From positions 62,001-126,000 of the forward strand of contig NZ_JAUAMC010000009.1 in NCBI RefSeq assembly GCF_031010195.1: a stretch of 64,000 nt of DNA. The letters are read 5' to 3'. Origin of the DNA: Halomonas sp. SpR8 (GTDB lineage: Bacteria; Pseudomonadota; Gammaproteobacteria; Pseudomonadales; Halomonadaceae). The position numbers and the translations under genes are program-made. The notes below the pieces were generated by a model. It had not been told where the DNA came from, ran no database searches, and worked only from the letters and a program-made list of their open reading frames with translations. The stretch's first letter is position 1. Every line of letters starts with the position of its first letter. Of this stretch, positions 51,965-59,521 are shown piece by piece.

Positions 51965-52978
51965 ATGCCTAACGCACACACTACTTCTTTATCGATTAAC
52001 CTCAAATCCTTGTTAGTCGGGGCAACAGCCGTTGTTGCCTCACTAGCGATAGCGCTTCCTGCTGCGGCTGAAGATTTTCCCACACGACCGCTTAATATGG
52101 TGGTGGGCTTTGGAACGGGAGGAAGTGCGGATCGTTTGGCTCGTATTATGTCGGGACCTATCTCAGAAGAGATAGGTGTGCCTATTCAGGTTACTAACCG
52201 ACCTGGTGCGGGCACCCAAGTGGCTTCTAATTACGTACTTAACGTGCCTGACGATGGTTATACCTTATATGCCTCGACGTTTGCGCCTTATTTAACTAAC
52301 TCAATACTTATTGGTGATGCTGATTTTAGCGTCGACGACTTCTCTTATATTAATTTCCAGTGGTTTGACTTGGACCTCATTGCTGCGAATAGAGATAGCG
52401 GCTATGAGGATCTGCCAAGCCTGCTGGAAGCCATTCGCGAAGATAGCAATAATGTGCGTGGCGCAGTCGTTCAGGGGTCTGCGGGTCACTTGATGGTGCG
52501 CTTGCTGCTTGACGAGGCGGGTATTCCTCAAGAAAACCTTAACCTAGTGACCTACAACAGCGGTGGCGAAGCGCGTTCCGCCGTAGCGGGTGGCCAGGTG
52601 GATTTTGTCTCCATCAGCGCCCAGGGTAGCGAGGGCATCCGCGAATTCCTCACCCCACTGGCGATTGTGAACGATGAGCGCATTGAACAATGGGATGCGC
52701 CCCCTATCAATGAAGCGTTAGCATCGATGGGTTTTGAAGTTCCGGTTCTTCAGGGTTCTATGCGTGGCTTTGCTGTTTCCAGCGAAGTTGAGCGTCAACA
52801 CCCTGAGCGCTTTGAAAAACTCTCTTCGGCAATTCAAAGTGCCCTCGCTCGTAAGGACGTACAAGAACAACTTGAGCGTAACGAAATGGGCGGCGTTTGG
52901 GTAGGCTCAGAACGATCCAATGAGTTGATGCGCGAAAACTACCAAGTCTTCGAGCAGTACGCTCACTTGCTCAACTGA
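51965..52978 (+). CDS. tctC: Tripartite tricarboxylate transporter substrate-binding protein TctC
   Basis: 337 residues. Signal peptide with hydrophobic core about 15-30, cleavage near PAAAED (36). Bug/TctC family landmarks: FPTRPLNMVVGFGTGGSADRLARIMSGPISEEIGVPIQVTNRPGAGTQVASNYV at the mature start, where the GxGGxxD loop binds the carboxylate, and later VAGGQVDFVSISAQGSEGI. It captures a di- or tricarboxylate for TctBA. A 13 bp stem hairpin separates it from tctB. Confidence 0.93.
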   Translation: MPNAHTTSLSINLKSLLVGATAVVASLAIALPAAAEDFPTRPLNMVVGFGTGGSADRLARIMSGPISEEIGVPIQVTNRPGAGTQVASNYVLNVPDDGYTLYASTFAPYLTNSILIGDADFSVDDFSYINFQWFDLDLIAANRDSGYEDLPSLLEAIREDSNNVRGAVVQGSAGHLMVRLLLDEAGIPQENLNLVTYNSGGEARSAVAGGQVDFVSISAQGSEGIREFLTPLAIVNDERIEQWDAPPINEALASMGFEVPVLQGSMRGFAVSSEVERQHPERFEKLSSAIQSALARKDVQEQLERNEMGGVWVGSERSNELMRENYQVFEQYAHLLN

Positions 52979-53019
52979 TTTTTCCGAACTGACTCTAACG
53001 AATTAATCCTTCCATGATA

Positions 53020-53049
53020 GCTGGTCCTTCACATTAGTGAGGGGCCAGC
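53020..53049 (+). other. Intercistronic hairpin between tctC and tctB
   Basis: Thirteen base pairs (two G-T) formed by 53020-53032 and 53037-53049 with an ATTA loop. No T run follows, so it is more likely an RNA-processing or stabilising element that favours tctC message over tctBA. It ends 13 bases before the tctB start and includes part of its leader. Confidence 0.75.
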
Positions 53050-53062
53050 ATGGAGTTTTACC

Positions 53063-53512
53063 ATGTCTGAATATAAACGTGACTATGGGGACTTTATCGT
53101 TCTCATGGGGTTGGCGGGCTTTACACTGTGGTATTTGTCAGATGCCATTCGTGTTTCAGCTAGCACACAGAACCTACTGTTGATTCTGCCACTGTCTATT
53201 ATCGTTTTAGTGATTATTGCTTTTGAATTGATCCTGCGTATAAAGCACGGCTCACTGTTTAGACGCTCAGAAGAGGAGCCTCTTCGACAGACCTTGCCTG
53301 TGGTGGGGCTATTTGCTGCTTACGTAATGTCGCTAGAAATCTTAGGGTTCGATATTGCCACCGTCGTTTTTTTAGCGCTGTTTTTGATTCTGAAAGGTGA
53401 GCGCAATTGGCTACTACTAGGCGGTTTTAGTGTCGCTTTTGGACTGGGCGTTGCGTTCTTTTTCTCACAGATGTTGCCGTATCCCATGACATTGCTGCTG
53501 CTACCCAGCTAA
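53063..53512 (+). CDS. tctB: Tripartite tricarboxylate transporter small permease TctB
   Basis: 149 residues, four hydrophobic segments with the TctB order: GLAGFTLWYLSDAIRVSAST, NLLLILPLSIIVLVIIAFELILR, LPVVGLFAAYVMSLEILGFDIATVVFLALFLILKG and FSVAFGLGVAFFFSQMLPYPM. GGAG before ATG. The start of tctA follows 9 bases after its stop. Confidence 0.9.
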   Translation: MSEYKRDYGDFIVLMGLAGFTLWYLSDAIRVSASTQNLLLILPLSIIVLVIIAFELILRIKHGSLFRRSEEEPLRQTLPVVGLFAAYVMSLEILGFDIATVVFLALFLILKGERNWLLLGGFSVAFGLGVAFFFSQMLPYPMTLLLLPS

Positions 53513-53521
53513 GGAGACAAC

Positions 53522-55030
53522 ATGATTGATTTTGGCGCGGTAGGGCAGAGTTTTGATCTGCTGTTTTCCAGTTTTGGTCCTTGGCTAGTGGTAGTGCCTG
53601 GGATCATATTAGGGTTGATCTTTGGTGCTACTCCAGGCCTACAAATCTCCATGGCCATGGCGATTTTCCTGCCCATGACCATGTACATGGATTTTATCCA
53701 AGCCATGCTCTTTTTGACGGCTATTTTTACCGGCGGCTCATTTGGTGCGGGTATTCCGGCCATTTTAATGAATATTCCTGGTACTTCTTCGGCGATCGCC
53801 ACGGCTTTTGATGGTTATCCAATGGCTCGTAAAGGGCAGCATAACCAGGCGCTAGGCGTTGCATTGGCATCATCAGTGATCGGCGCTCTTATGGGCTATG
53901 TAGTGCTGTTCTTTATGATTCAACCGCTGTCTTACATGGTGTTGCGACTGGGGCCAGCCGAGATGTTTGTCGTCATTCTCTGGGGGATGACGCTGATTGC
54001 TAGTTTAAAAGGTGAGCAGGTACTTAAAGGGTTAATGGCAGGTTTCGTAGGTTTGTTAGTCGGTACGATTGGATTTAGTGAAGTTGGGTTGGCACGCGGC
54101 ACGATGGGGCAAACCTATCTGCTTGATGGTATTCCCGTTATCCCTGCCATGATGGGCATGTTTGCAGCCTCTGAACTGTTCAAACTCGCCAATAAAGGTT
54201 TCATTGTTGAATCCGCCGATCACCGTAAAGTAAAAGTTAGCGAGATATTCGATGGCTGCAAAATGGCGATGCGCTACCCCGTGGTAATGATTCGCGGTGG
54301 CTTAATCGGTGTATTGGTCGGTGCCGTGCCCGGTGTAGGCTCTTCGGTTTCTAACCTGCTTTCTTATATTGAAACTAAGCGTCGCGATCGCGACCCTGAT
54401 TCATTTGGTAAGGGCAATCCAAAGGGAGTGGTGGCATCAGAAGCCGCTAATAGCAGCTCCGAAGGTGGCTCAATGGCAACCTTGCTGGCGCTGGGGATTC
54501 CTGGGGGTGGCGCGACAGCGGTTATGCTGGCGGCGTTTGCCATGCACAACATTACGGGTGGGCCGCAGTTTATTCGTCAACAGACCGATGTTGTTTACGC
54601 GATTATTTTCGCTAACTTTGCCCAGGTGTTTCTACTGGTGGTCATCGGCTTACTGTTTATTCCATTACTGGCCAATATCGTTAAAGTGCCGATGCGTTAC
54701 CTGATTCCGTCGGTATTAGTTCTTGCGGTGATGGGGTCGTTCGGGCTAACAGGCAATATGACAGGGCCTGCTACGGTGTTGGTGTTCGCTGTGATCGGTT
54801 GGATTTTCCGTCACTATGGCTACTCAGTACCTGCAGCGGTGATCGGCATGTTATTGGGCTCGCTGGCTGAAAAGTCTCTGCTGCACTCCTATCAAATCAG
54901 CGGTGGTGACATTACCTATGTGTTTGAGCGCCCAGTGACGCTGGCTATTTTTGCACTACTGCTGATCTCGTTATTTAGTCAGCCATTGATGAAAAAGCTG
55001 AAAGCCCGCCAAGAGGCTACTCAGCCATGA
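53522..55030 (+). CDS. tctA: Tripartite tricarboxylate transporter large permease TctA
   Basis: 502 residues, about 12 transmembrane helices. TctA hallmarks: PGIILGLIFGATPGLQISMAMAIFLPMTMYM, FTGGSFGAGIPAILMNIPGTSSAIATAFDGYPMARKGQ and the second repeat GVVASEAANSSSEGGSMATLLALGIPGGGATAVMLAAF. With TctB it forms the Na+-driven carboxylate carrier served by TctC. AAGGAG precedes ATG. The convergent tctE/tctD pair probably controls the operon. Confidence 0.94.
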   Translation: MIDFGAVGQSFDLLFSSFGPWLVVVPGIILGLIFGATPGLQISMAMAIFLPMTMYMDFIQAMLFLTAIFTGGSFGAGIPAILMNIPGTSSAIATAFDGYPMARKGQHNQALGVALASSVIGALMGYVVLFFMIQPLSYMVLRLGPAEMFVVILWGMTLIASLKGEQVLKGLMAGFVGLLVGTIGFSEVGLARGTMGQTYLLDGIPVIPAMMGMFAASELFKLANKGFIVESADHRKVKVSEIFDGCKMAMRYPVVMIRGGLIGVLVGAVPGVGSSVSNLLSYIETKRRDRDPDSFGKGNPKGVVASEAANSSSEGGSMATLLALGIPGGGATAVMLAAFAMHNITGGPQFIRQQTDVVYAIIFANFAQVFLLVVIGLLFIPLLANIVKVPMRYLIPSVLVLAVMGSFGLTGNMTGPATVLVFAVIGWIFRHYGYSVPAAVIGMLLGSLAEKSLLHSYQISGGDITYVFERPVTLAIFALLLISLFSQPLMKKLKARQEATQP

Positions 55031-55070
55031 TGTCAAAATTAAATTATGATTTCTGAATTCATAATGTGAA

Positions 55071-55267
55071 ATGTTGAAAAGAACCGCCACTACCGTTGGT
55101 TTGGGTTTTGTGGGGGGGGGGGCTGGGTTGCCATCCTTTTTTCATTGCCCCTGATATGGATGCTGGGGGCTCTGTTTTATGTTGTTTCGCATCATATATT
55201 GCGTCTACTGTTACTGATCTTTATGACGCCGCTAATGATGCGCATCGCCAATACACCGGCTAAGTGA
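55071..55267 (+). pseudogene. Possible small membrane protein frame-shifted by a G(11) tract
   Basis: From the ATG at 55071 the frame runs into an 11-G tract (55112-55122) and, as sequenced, ends after 27 codons at 55152. If the tract had 12 (or 9) Gs the frame would stay open to TGA at 55265, giving a 65 (or 64)-residue protein with one or two hydrophobic helices after the glycines (WVAILFSLPLIWMLGALFYV and ILRLLLLIFMTPLM). No good ribosome site precedes 55071, and ten Gs would open yet another frame to 55262, so the case is not closed. An internal ATG at 55160 could give a 35-residue membrane peptide regardless of tract length. Confidence 0.4.
55112..55122 (+). repeat. Homopolymeric G(11) tract
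   Basis: Eleven consecutive Gs, the longest homopolymer I noticed in the window, between tctA and the convergent tctE. It is long enough for replication slippage; it is also a typical site for sequencing indels. Confidence 0.95.
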
Positions 55268-56639
55268 CCGGGAAGATCACGGTGACTTCAAAGCCGCCCT
55301 GAGGTCGATTTGCTAGACAGAGTTGTGCTGAGTGTGCGGCGGCGATTTGCTCTACGATCGCCAAGCCTAAACCGCTACCGGAGGCGTGCTTGTTATGGCG
55401 AAAAAAGCGTTCCGTTAACTTGCTAATTTGCGCTTCATCCACCCCAGTGCCTTCATCGCTAACCTTAAGTGTCACTTGGTGCTCGTTAGTTGTTAATGCA
55501 ACAGTGATGACACCTGAATAAACACTACTACCACCTGCATGCAAGCTGGCATTTTCGATCAGATTGGTAACCAACCAGCGCAGCATAATGGGATCGCCAA
55601 GTACATTGGGCATTTCTTTATGCTTTTCAAACGCTAGCTCTTGGCTGTGTTGATAGATATTAGGAGCCGTTTGAGCACAGGCGTCCTGGCAAATTGCCAC
55701 TAAATCGACTTTTTCTAGATGAGACGTATCGACTAATTCGCTGCGTGTTTTAGCGTATTTAAGCAGCTGCTTTACGGTATGGCTGGCGTGTTCGGCGATG
55801 CGTTGAATTTCTCGTAAGCTAGCGTGCGCCGATGAGTGAGGATTGGTTTTGAGTGATACTTCAGTTAACGCACGAATCTCTGAAATAGGGGTTCTTAGTT
55901 GATGGGAGACATCGGCATTGAGCTGTTGGGTGCTTTCAATACTGCGACGCATACGTTGCATCAAGTGATTAATGCTTTGGATGAGCGGCAGTATCTCTTT
56001 GGGCGCGTCATCGTTCAACGCGTGCAGGTCATTGGGCGAACGCTGCCGTAATGCTTGGCTAATCGCATTGAGAGGCGCGAGCCCCCAATGGATCGCCAGT
56101 AATGCAATGGAAATGGCTAGCAAGCCTGTCACTACCATGAGCCCTGTCAAAGTGACCATAAAGTCATTGGTTAACGTGTGACGTGCCTCCTTCGATTCGG
56201 CCACGACGACTTCTATATCTATCGGTTGGTTACCACGACTATAGGGTAGGGTAAGCGCCACGGCGCGTAATGCATTACCAGCATAGTCCACATCATAAAA
56301 GGTTGGATCTTGTGATGCTTCGGGAGGATCTGCCAAACCGCTAAAACCGGCGATCATGCCGCCATCTCTCTCTTTAATACGATAGAAAATTTTGCCTTCG
56401 CCTCGGCTGCCTAATGTGCTAACACTGAAGTAATGCATATTGATGTGCAGTTCGCCATCCGCTGTATAAATGCGACGTTCCAAACGTTGCGCGGCATTGA
56501 GAAGTAGATCATCGAAGGTAGTGTTAATTTGTCGTGATAACAGCAGATGACTAGAGATTAGCGCCAAAATCGCCAACATAGTGAAGGGTAGGCCAATCCA
56601 GAGCAGTAGCCGACTGCGGATCGATTGGCTTTTACTCAT
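55260..56639 (-). CDS. tctE: Sensor histidine kinase TctE-like
   Basis: 459 residues. TM1 about 12-30, a periplasmic 2CSK_N-type domain (about 31-165), TM2 about 167-187, HAMP, HisKA with the phosphorylated His in ADVSHQLRTPISEIRAL (about residue 250), and ATPase motifs NLIENASLHAG, DEGTGVD and ASGSGLGLAIVEQIA. TctE-type kinases sense external tricarboxylates and act on TctD. Its ATG overlaps tctD by 8 bases, and it converges on the tctCBA operon, the classic arrangement. Its last bases overlap the hypothetical membrane frame at 55265. Confidence 0.9.
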   Translation of the reverse strand: MSKSQSIRSRLLLWIGLPFTMLAILALISSHLLLSRQINTTFDDLLLNAAQRLERRIYTADGELHINMHYFSVSTLGSRGEGKIFYRIKERDGGMIAGFSGLADPPEASQDPTFYDVDYAGNALRAVALTLPYSRGNQPIDIEVVVAESKEARHTLTNDFMVTLTGLMVVTGLLAISIALLAIHWGLAPLNAISQALRQRSPNDLHALNDDAPKEILPLIQSINHLMQRMRRSIESTQQLNADVSHQLRTPISEIRALTEVSLKTNPHSSAHASLREIQRIAEHASHTVKQLLKYAKTRSELVDTSHLEKVDLVAICQDACAQTAPNIYQHSQELAFEKHKEMPNVLGDPIMLRWLVTNLIENASLHAGGSSVYSGVITVALTTNEHQVTLKVSDEGTGVDEAQISKLTERFFRHNKHASGSGLGLAIVEQIAAAHSAQLCLANRPQGGFEVTVIFPVT

Positions 56640-57333
56640 GGGCTGAATCTTTAACGTTATTAGATTCTATATCTTGAGGCGCCAGATAATAGCCCAGCCC
56701 GCGAACTGTCTTTAAACCAAAATCGTAGCCAATTTTTTTACGAATCCGGGATATATAGGTTTCCACGGCAGCATAACTGACTGGCTCATCAGATGAGGAT
56801 AGTCGGTCAATGATTTGGTCCTTATTGACGAGACGGTTTTGGTTGATCAATAGATACTCCATGACTTCTAACTCTCTGCGGTGTAGCAACAAAGGTTTAC
56901 CGTCAAGGCGCAGTTCCATCGCATCGGGTAAAAACTCCAAGCGCCCACATTGCAGCGTTTCACCACCAAAATGCTTGGCACGACGCACCAAAGCACGTGC
57001 TCGGGCCACTACCTCCTCGAGTGAAAAAGGCTTACATAAATAATCGTCTGCACCTACCTCAAGACCGAGTATACGTTGATCTAGGCTGTCTCTCGCTGAG
57101 ATGATTAAAACGGGAATATTATTCTGAGCATGGCGCAACTTGCGTAGAAGCGATATGCCATCCAGCTTGGGCAAGCCAAGATCCAATACCACTAAGTCAT
57201 AGCCGCCTTGTTCAAGCATATGAAGAGCCTTTTCGCCATCGTCGGCGACATTAATGCTAAAAGCAGCCTCAATAAGTGTTGCTGCAATAGAATTGGCTAA
57301 ATTAACGTTGTCTTCTACCACTAGCGCCTTCAT
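56632..57333 (-). CDS. tctD: OmpR-family response regulator TctD-like
   Basis: 233 residues. Receiver (1-115) with the acidic pocket near EDNVNLANS, phosphorylated Asp51 in LVVLDLGLPKLDG and the switch Lys in YLCKPFSLEE; then a winged helix (about 125-225) with LLHRRELEVMEYLLINQNRLVNKDQIIDRL and VETYISRIRKKIG. Cognate kinase is the overlapping TctE-like protein, and the likely target is tctCBA. Its upstream neighbour is another OmpR-type regulator on the same strand only 14 bases away, belonging to the RND operon. Confidence 0.9.
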   Translation of the reverse strand: MKALVVEDNVNLANSIAATLIEAAFSINVADDGEKALHMLEQGGYDLVVLDLGLPKLDGISLLRKLRHAQNNIPVLIISARDSLDQRILGLEVGADDYLCKPFSLEEVVARARALVRRAKHFGGETLQCGRLEFLPDAMELRLDGKPLLLHRRELEVMEYLLINQNRLVNKDQIIDRLSSSDEPVSYAAVETYISRIRKKIGYDFGLKTVRGLGYYLAPQDIESNNVKDSAHE

Positions 57334-57347
57334 AAGTGATCCCGTTG

Positions 57348-58043
57348 CTACCCCTCCGGCTGGTACTTATAGCCTACACCGTATACCGAGCGGATAATTT
57401 CCAGTTCAGGGAGCGCTTCGTGGATTTTCTTGCGCAGCTTTTTAATGTGGCTGTCCACGGTGCGCTCCGAGACGATACGGTTGTCGCGGTACATGTGATC
57501 CATCAGTTGTTCACGGCTAAAGATGCGGCCCGGTGCCTGCATCATCACCCGTAGCAGTTGGAACTCAACCGCCGTCAGGCCTAAATCTTGCCCGTGGGCG
57601 AGCGCCTGCCAGCCATCTTCGTTTAGTACCACCGGTGCGTTTTGCACCTCGGCTGGGGCGTCGGCCGCTGCTTGGCTGCGGCGAAGTACCGCCTTAACTC
57701 TGGCCACCACTTCCCGGGGGCTAAACGGTTTGCAGATATAGTCATCTGCACCCAGTTCCAGCCCCAGCAAGCGGTCAACCTCTTCTACTTTGGCGGTGAC
57801 CATAATGATCGCAATGGTTGGCCACTGCTGGCGTATTTCCCGGCTTAGGGTGAGGCCATCTTTACCCGGTAGCATGATATCGAGTAGCACCAACGCCGGG
57901 GAGTGCTGCGCCAGCCAGGGCATTACCTCGTCGCCGTGGCCCAGGGTCATTACCTCAAAACCGTGGGTGGTTAAGTAGTCCGCCATCAGGCGGGCAATCT
58001 TCGGTTCATCCTCAACAATCAGTAAAGAGGCAGCATGGGACAT
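57348..58043 (-). CDS. OmpR-family response regulator of the RND efflux operon (BaeR-like)
   Basis: 231 residues. Receiver with the EDEPKIARL acidic pocket, phosphorylated Asp in LVLLDIMLPGKDG (about 55) and YICKPFSPREVVARVKAVLRR; winged helix with LTAVEFQLLRVMMQAPGRIFSREQLMDHMYRDNRIVSERTVDSHIKKLRKKI, characteristic of the BaeR/AdeR group. It is the last gene of a leftward run adaptor-RND-kinase-regulator. A 71-base gap separates it from the kinase gene. It probably activates the efflux operon. Confidence 0.88.
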   Translation of the reverse strand: MSHAASLLIVEDEPKIARLMADYLTTHGFEVMTLGHGDEVMPWLAQHSPALVLLDIMLPGKDGLTLSREIRQQWPTIAIIMVTAKVEEVDRLLGLELGADDYICKPFSPREVVARVKAVLRRSQAAADAPAEVQNAPVVLNEDGWQALAHGQDLGLTAVEFQLLRVMMQAPGRIFSREQLMDHMYRDNRIVSERTVDSHIKKLRKKIHEALPELEIIRSVYGVGYKYQPEG

Positions 58044-58114
58044 AACGGTAGACTCGCTTAACAGTGAACGTAAAAGCAGGGTTTAACGGCTCTTTAATAT
58101 GCACTCTTGGAACA

Positions 58115-59521
58115 TTAATCTGTTTTTAATAGCGGAAAACGCAGCGTCCAACGTAGCCCACCTAGCGTTGAGCTAGAGGGCGTCAGCGTTGCACCGTGTG
58201 CATTGACCAGGGCGCTGGCGATGGAGAGCCCCAAACCGCTGCCGCCACTGGCACGGCTGCGGGAGCCTTCGACGCGATAGAGCCGCTCGGTCAAGCGGGC
58301 TAATTCACCCTCCGGCACGCCCGGGGTGCTGTCTTCCCAGATGACGACGGCCATTCCCTGCTGCGCGGTAAGCGTGACACGCAGCTCCCCCGGCGGCTGG
58401 GTATAGGCGCAGCTGTTATCCAACAGGTTGTTCCAGAGTTGGCGGAGGCGCTGGGCATCGCCACGAATCATCATGCCAGGTTCGATCTGTTCGGTCAGCG
58501 TTAACCCGCTTTCGACCAACCAGCGGTCAGCGTCGGCCAGGCGGTTAGCCAGGCAGTCGCTAAGATCCATCGGCGCCAATTGAATATCTAGCGCGCCTGC
58601 GTCGCTTTGCGATAATAGACGCAAATCCGCCACTAAGCGCTCTAGCTGTCCCACCTCTTGGGCGAGGGAGCTTAGGTTCTCCTGGTTCAGCGGGCGAATG
58701 CCATCCTGCATGGCTTCGATCTCGCCGCGCAGCACTGCCAGGGGCGTGCGCAGCTCGTGAGCGGTGTCAGATACCCAGCGGGCGCGGGCATCGCGGCTGG
58801 CTTCCAGGGTGGCGGCAAGCACATTAAAATCCCGCGCCAAGCGCGACAGCTCATCGCGGCCACGTTCCGGCAGTCGAGTGCGATAGTCGCCCTCGGTAAG
58901 GCGCAGCGTAGCGCCTGCCAATGCTCGGGTACGCCGCCCCAGCCACCAGGAGAGGCCTCCCGCCAGCAGCAGCGAGGTCACGCAGAGTGATATGACGATG
59001 AGCACCAAATTGCGCTGCTGGCGCTCAAGAAAACGGCTCTCCATGCGCTCCATCATTTCCCGTGGTGGCCTGAAACCGAGCGAGCCGATATCAACACCAT
59101 CACTTTGCAGCGTAAGCCAGTGCCAGCTGCCTGAGCTTTCACGCCCGCTGTGGGGCGGCACCACAAACTGGCCCTCTGTATCGCGTAGGGTGAAGTCCCG
59201 TGCTTCGCCTAGCGGGGAAGGCCGGTCGCGATGTTCTTGGCCTAGTTCAAAACGGACAATAAACGGCCAGCGTTCCGGCGACTGCTCCAGCCACTCCCAG
59301 CTCTGCTGAGTTTCCCAGCGAGTAACAAGACCATCGGCCAGCAGGGTAGCACGGCGCTCCTGGGCCTGGTTGAGATAGTCAAGAAAGCCGCGGTCAATAC
59401 TGTAAGAGACGGCCAGAAACATGCTGGCTGAAATCGCTACGTTCACGCTGAGAATAATCACAAACAGCTTGAGTCCCAGCCGAGAGGGGCGCCATTGACG
59501 TATGGCGTTTAGCAAGGCCAT
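58115..59521 (-). CDS. Sensor histidine kinase of the RND efflux operon (BaeS-like)
   Basis: 468 residues. TM1 about 16-38, periplasmic part about 39-165, TM2 about 170-190, HAMP about 191-245, HisKA with the phosphorylated His in VSDTAHELRTPLAVLRGEIEAM, ATPase motifs NLLDNSCAYTQPPGE, DSTPGVPEGE (a Ser replaces the usual first part of the DxGxG loop) and GSGLGLSIASALV. BaeS-like kinases respond to envelope damage or toxic compounds. It starts in a four-base overlap with the end of the RND pump gene. The partner regulator follows downstream. Confidence 0.9.
   Translation of the reverse strand: MALLNAIRQWRPSRLGLKLFVIILSVNVAISASMFLAVSYSIDRGFLDYLNQAQERRATLLADGLVTRWETQQSWEWLEQSPERWPFIVRFELGQEHRDRPSPLGEARDFTLRDTEGQFVVPPHSGRESSGSWHWLTLQSDGVDIGSLGFRPPREMMERMESRFLERQQRNLVLIVISLCVTSLLLAGGLSWWLGRRTRALAGATLRLTEGDYRTRLPERGRDELSRLARDFNVLAATLEASRDARARWVSDTAHELRTPLAVLRGEIEAMQDGIRPLNQENLSSLAQEVGQLERLVADLRLLSQSDAGALDIQLAPMDLSDCLANRLADADRWLVESGLTLTEQIEPGMMIRGDAQRLRQLWNNLLDNSCAYTQPPGELRVTLTAQQGMAVVIWEDSTPGVPEGELARLTERLYRVEGSRSRASGGSGLGLSIASALVNAHGATLTPSSSTLGGLRWTLRFPLLKTD

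Noticed and set aside
55112..55122. Treating the G(11) tract as proven phase variation
   Set aside because: There is no ribosome site, no known homologue to hand, and homopolymers are prone to sequencing error, so it stays a hypothesis.
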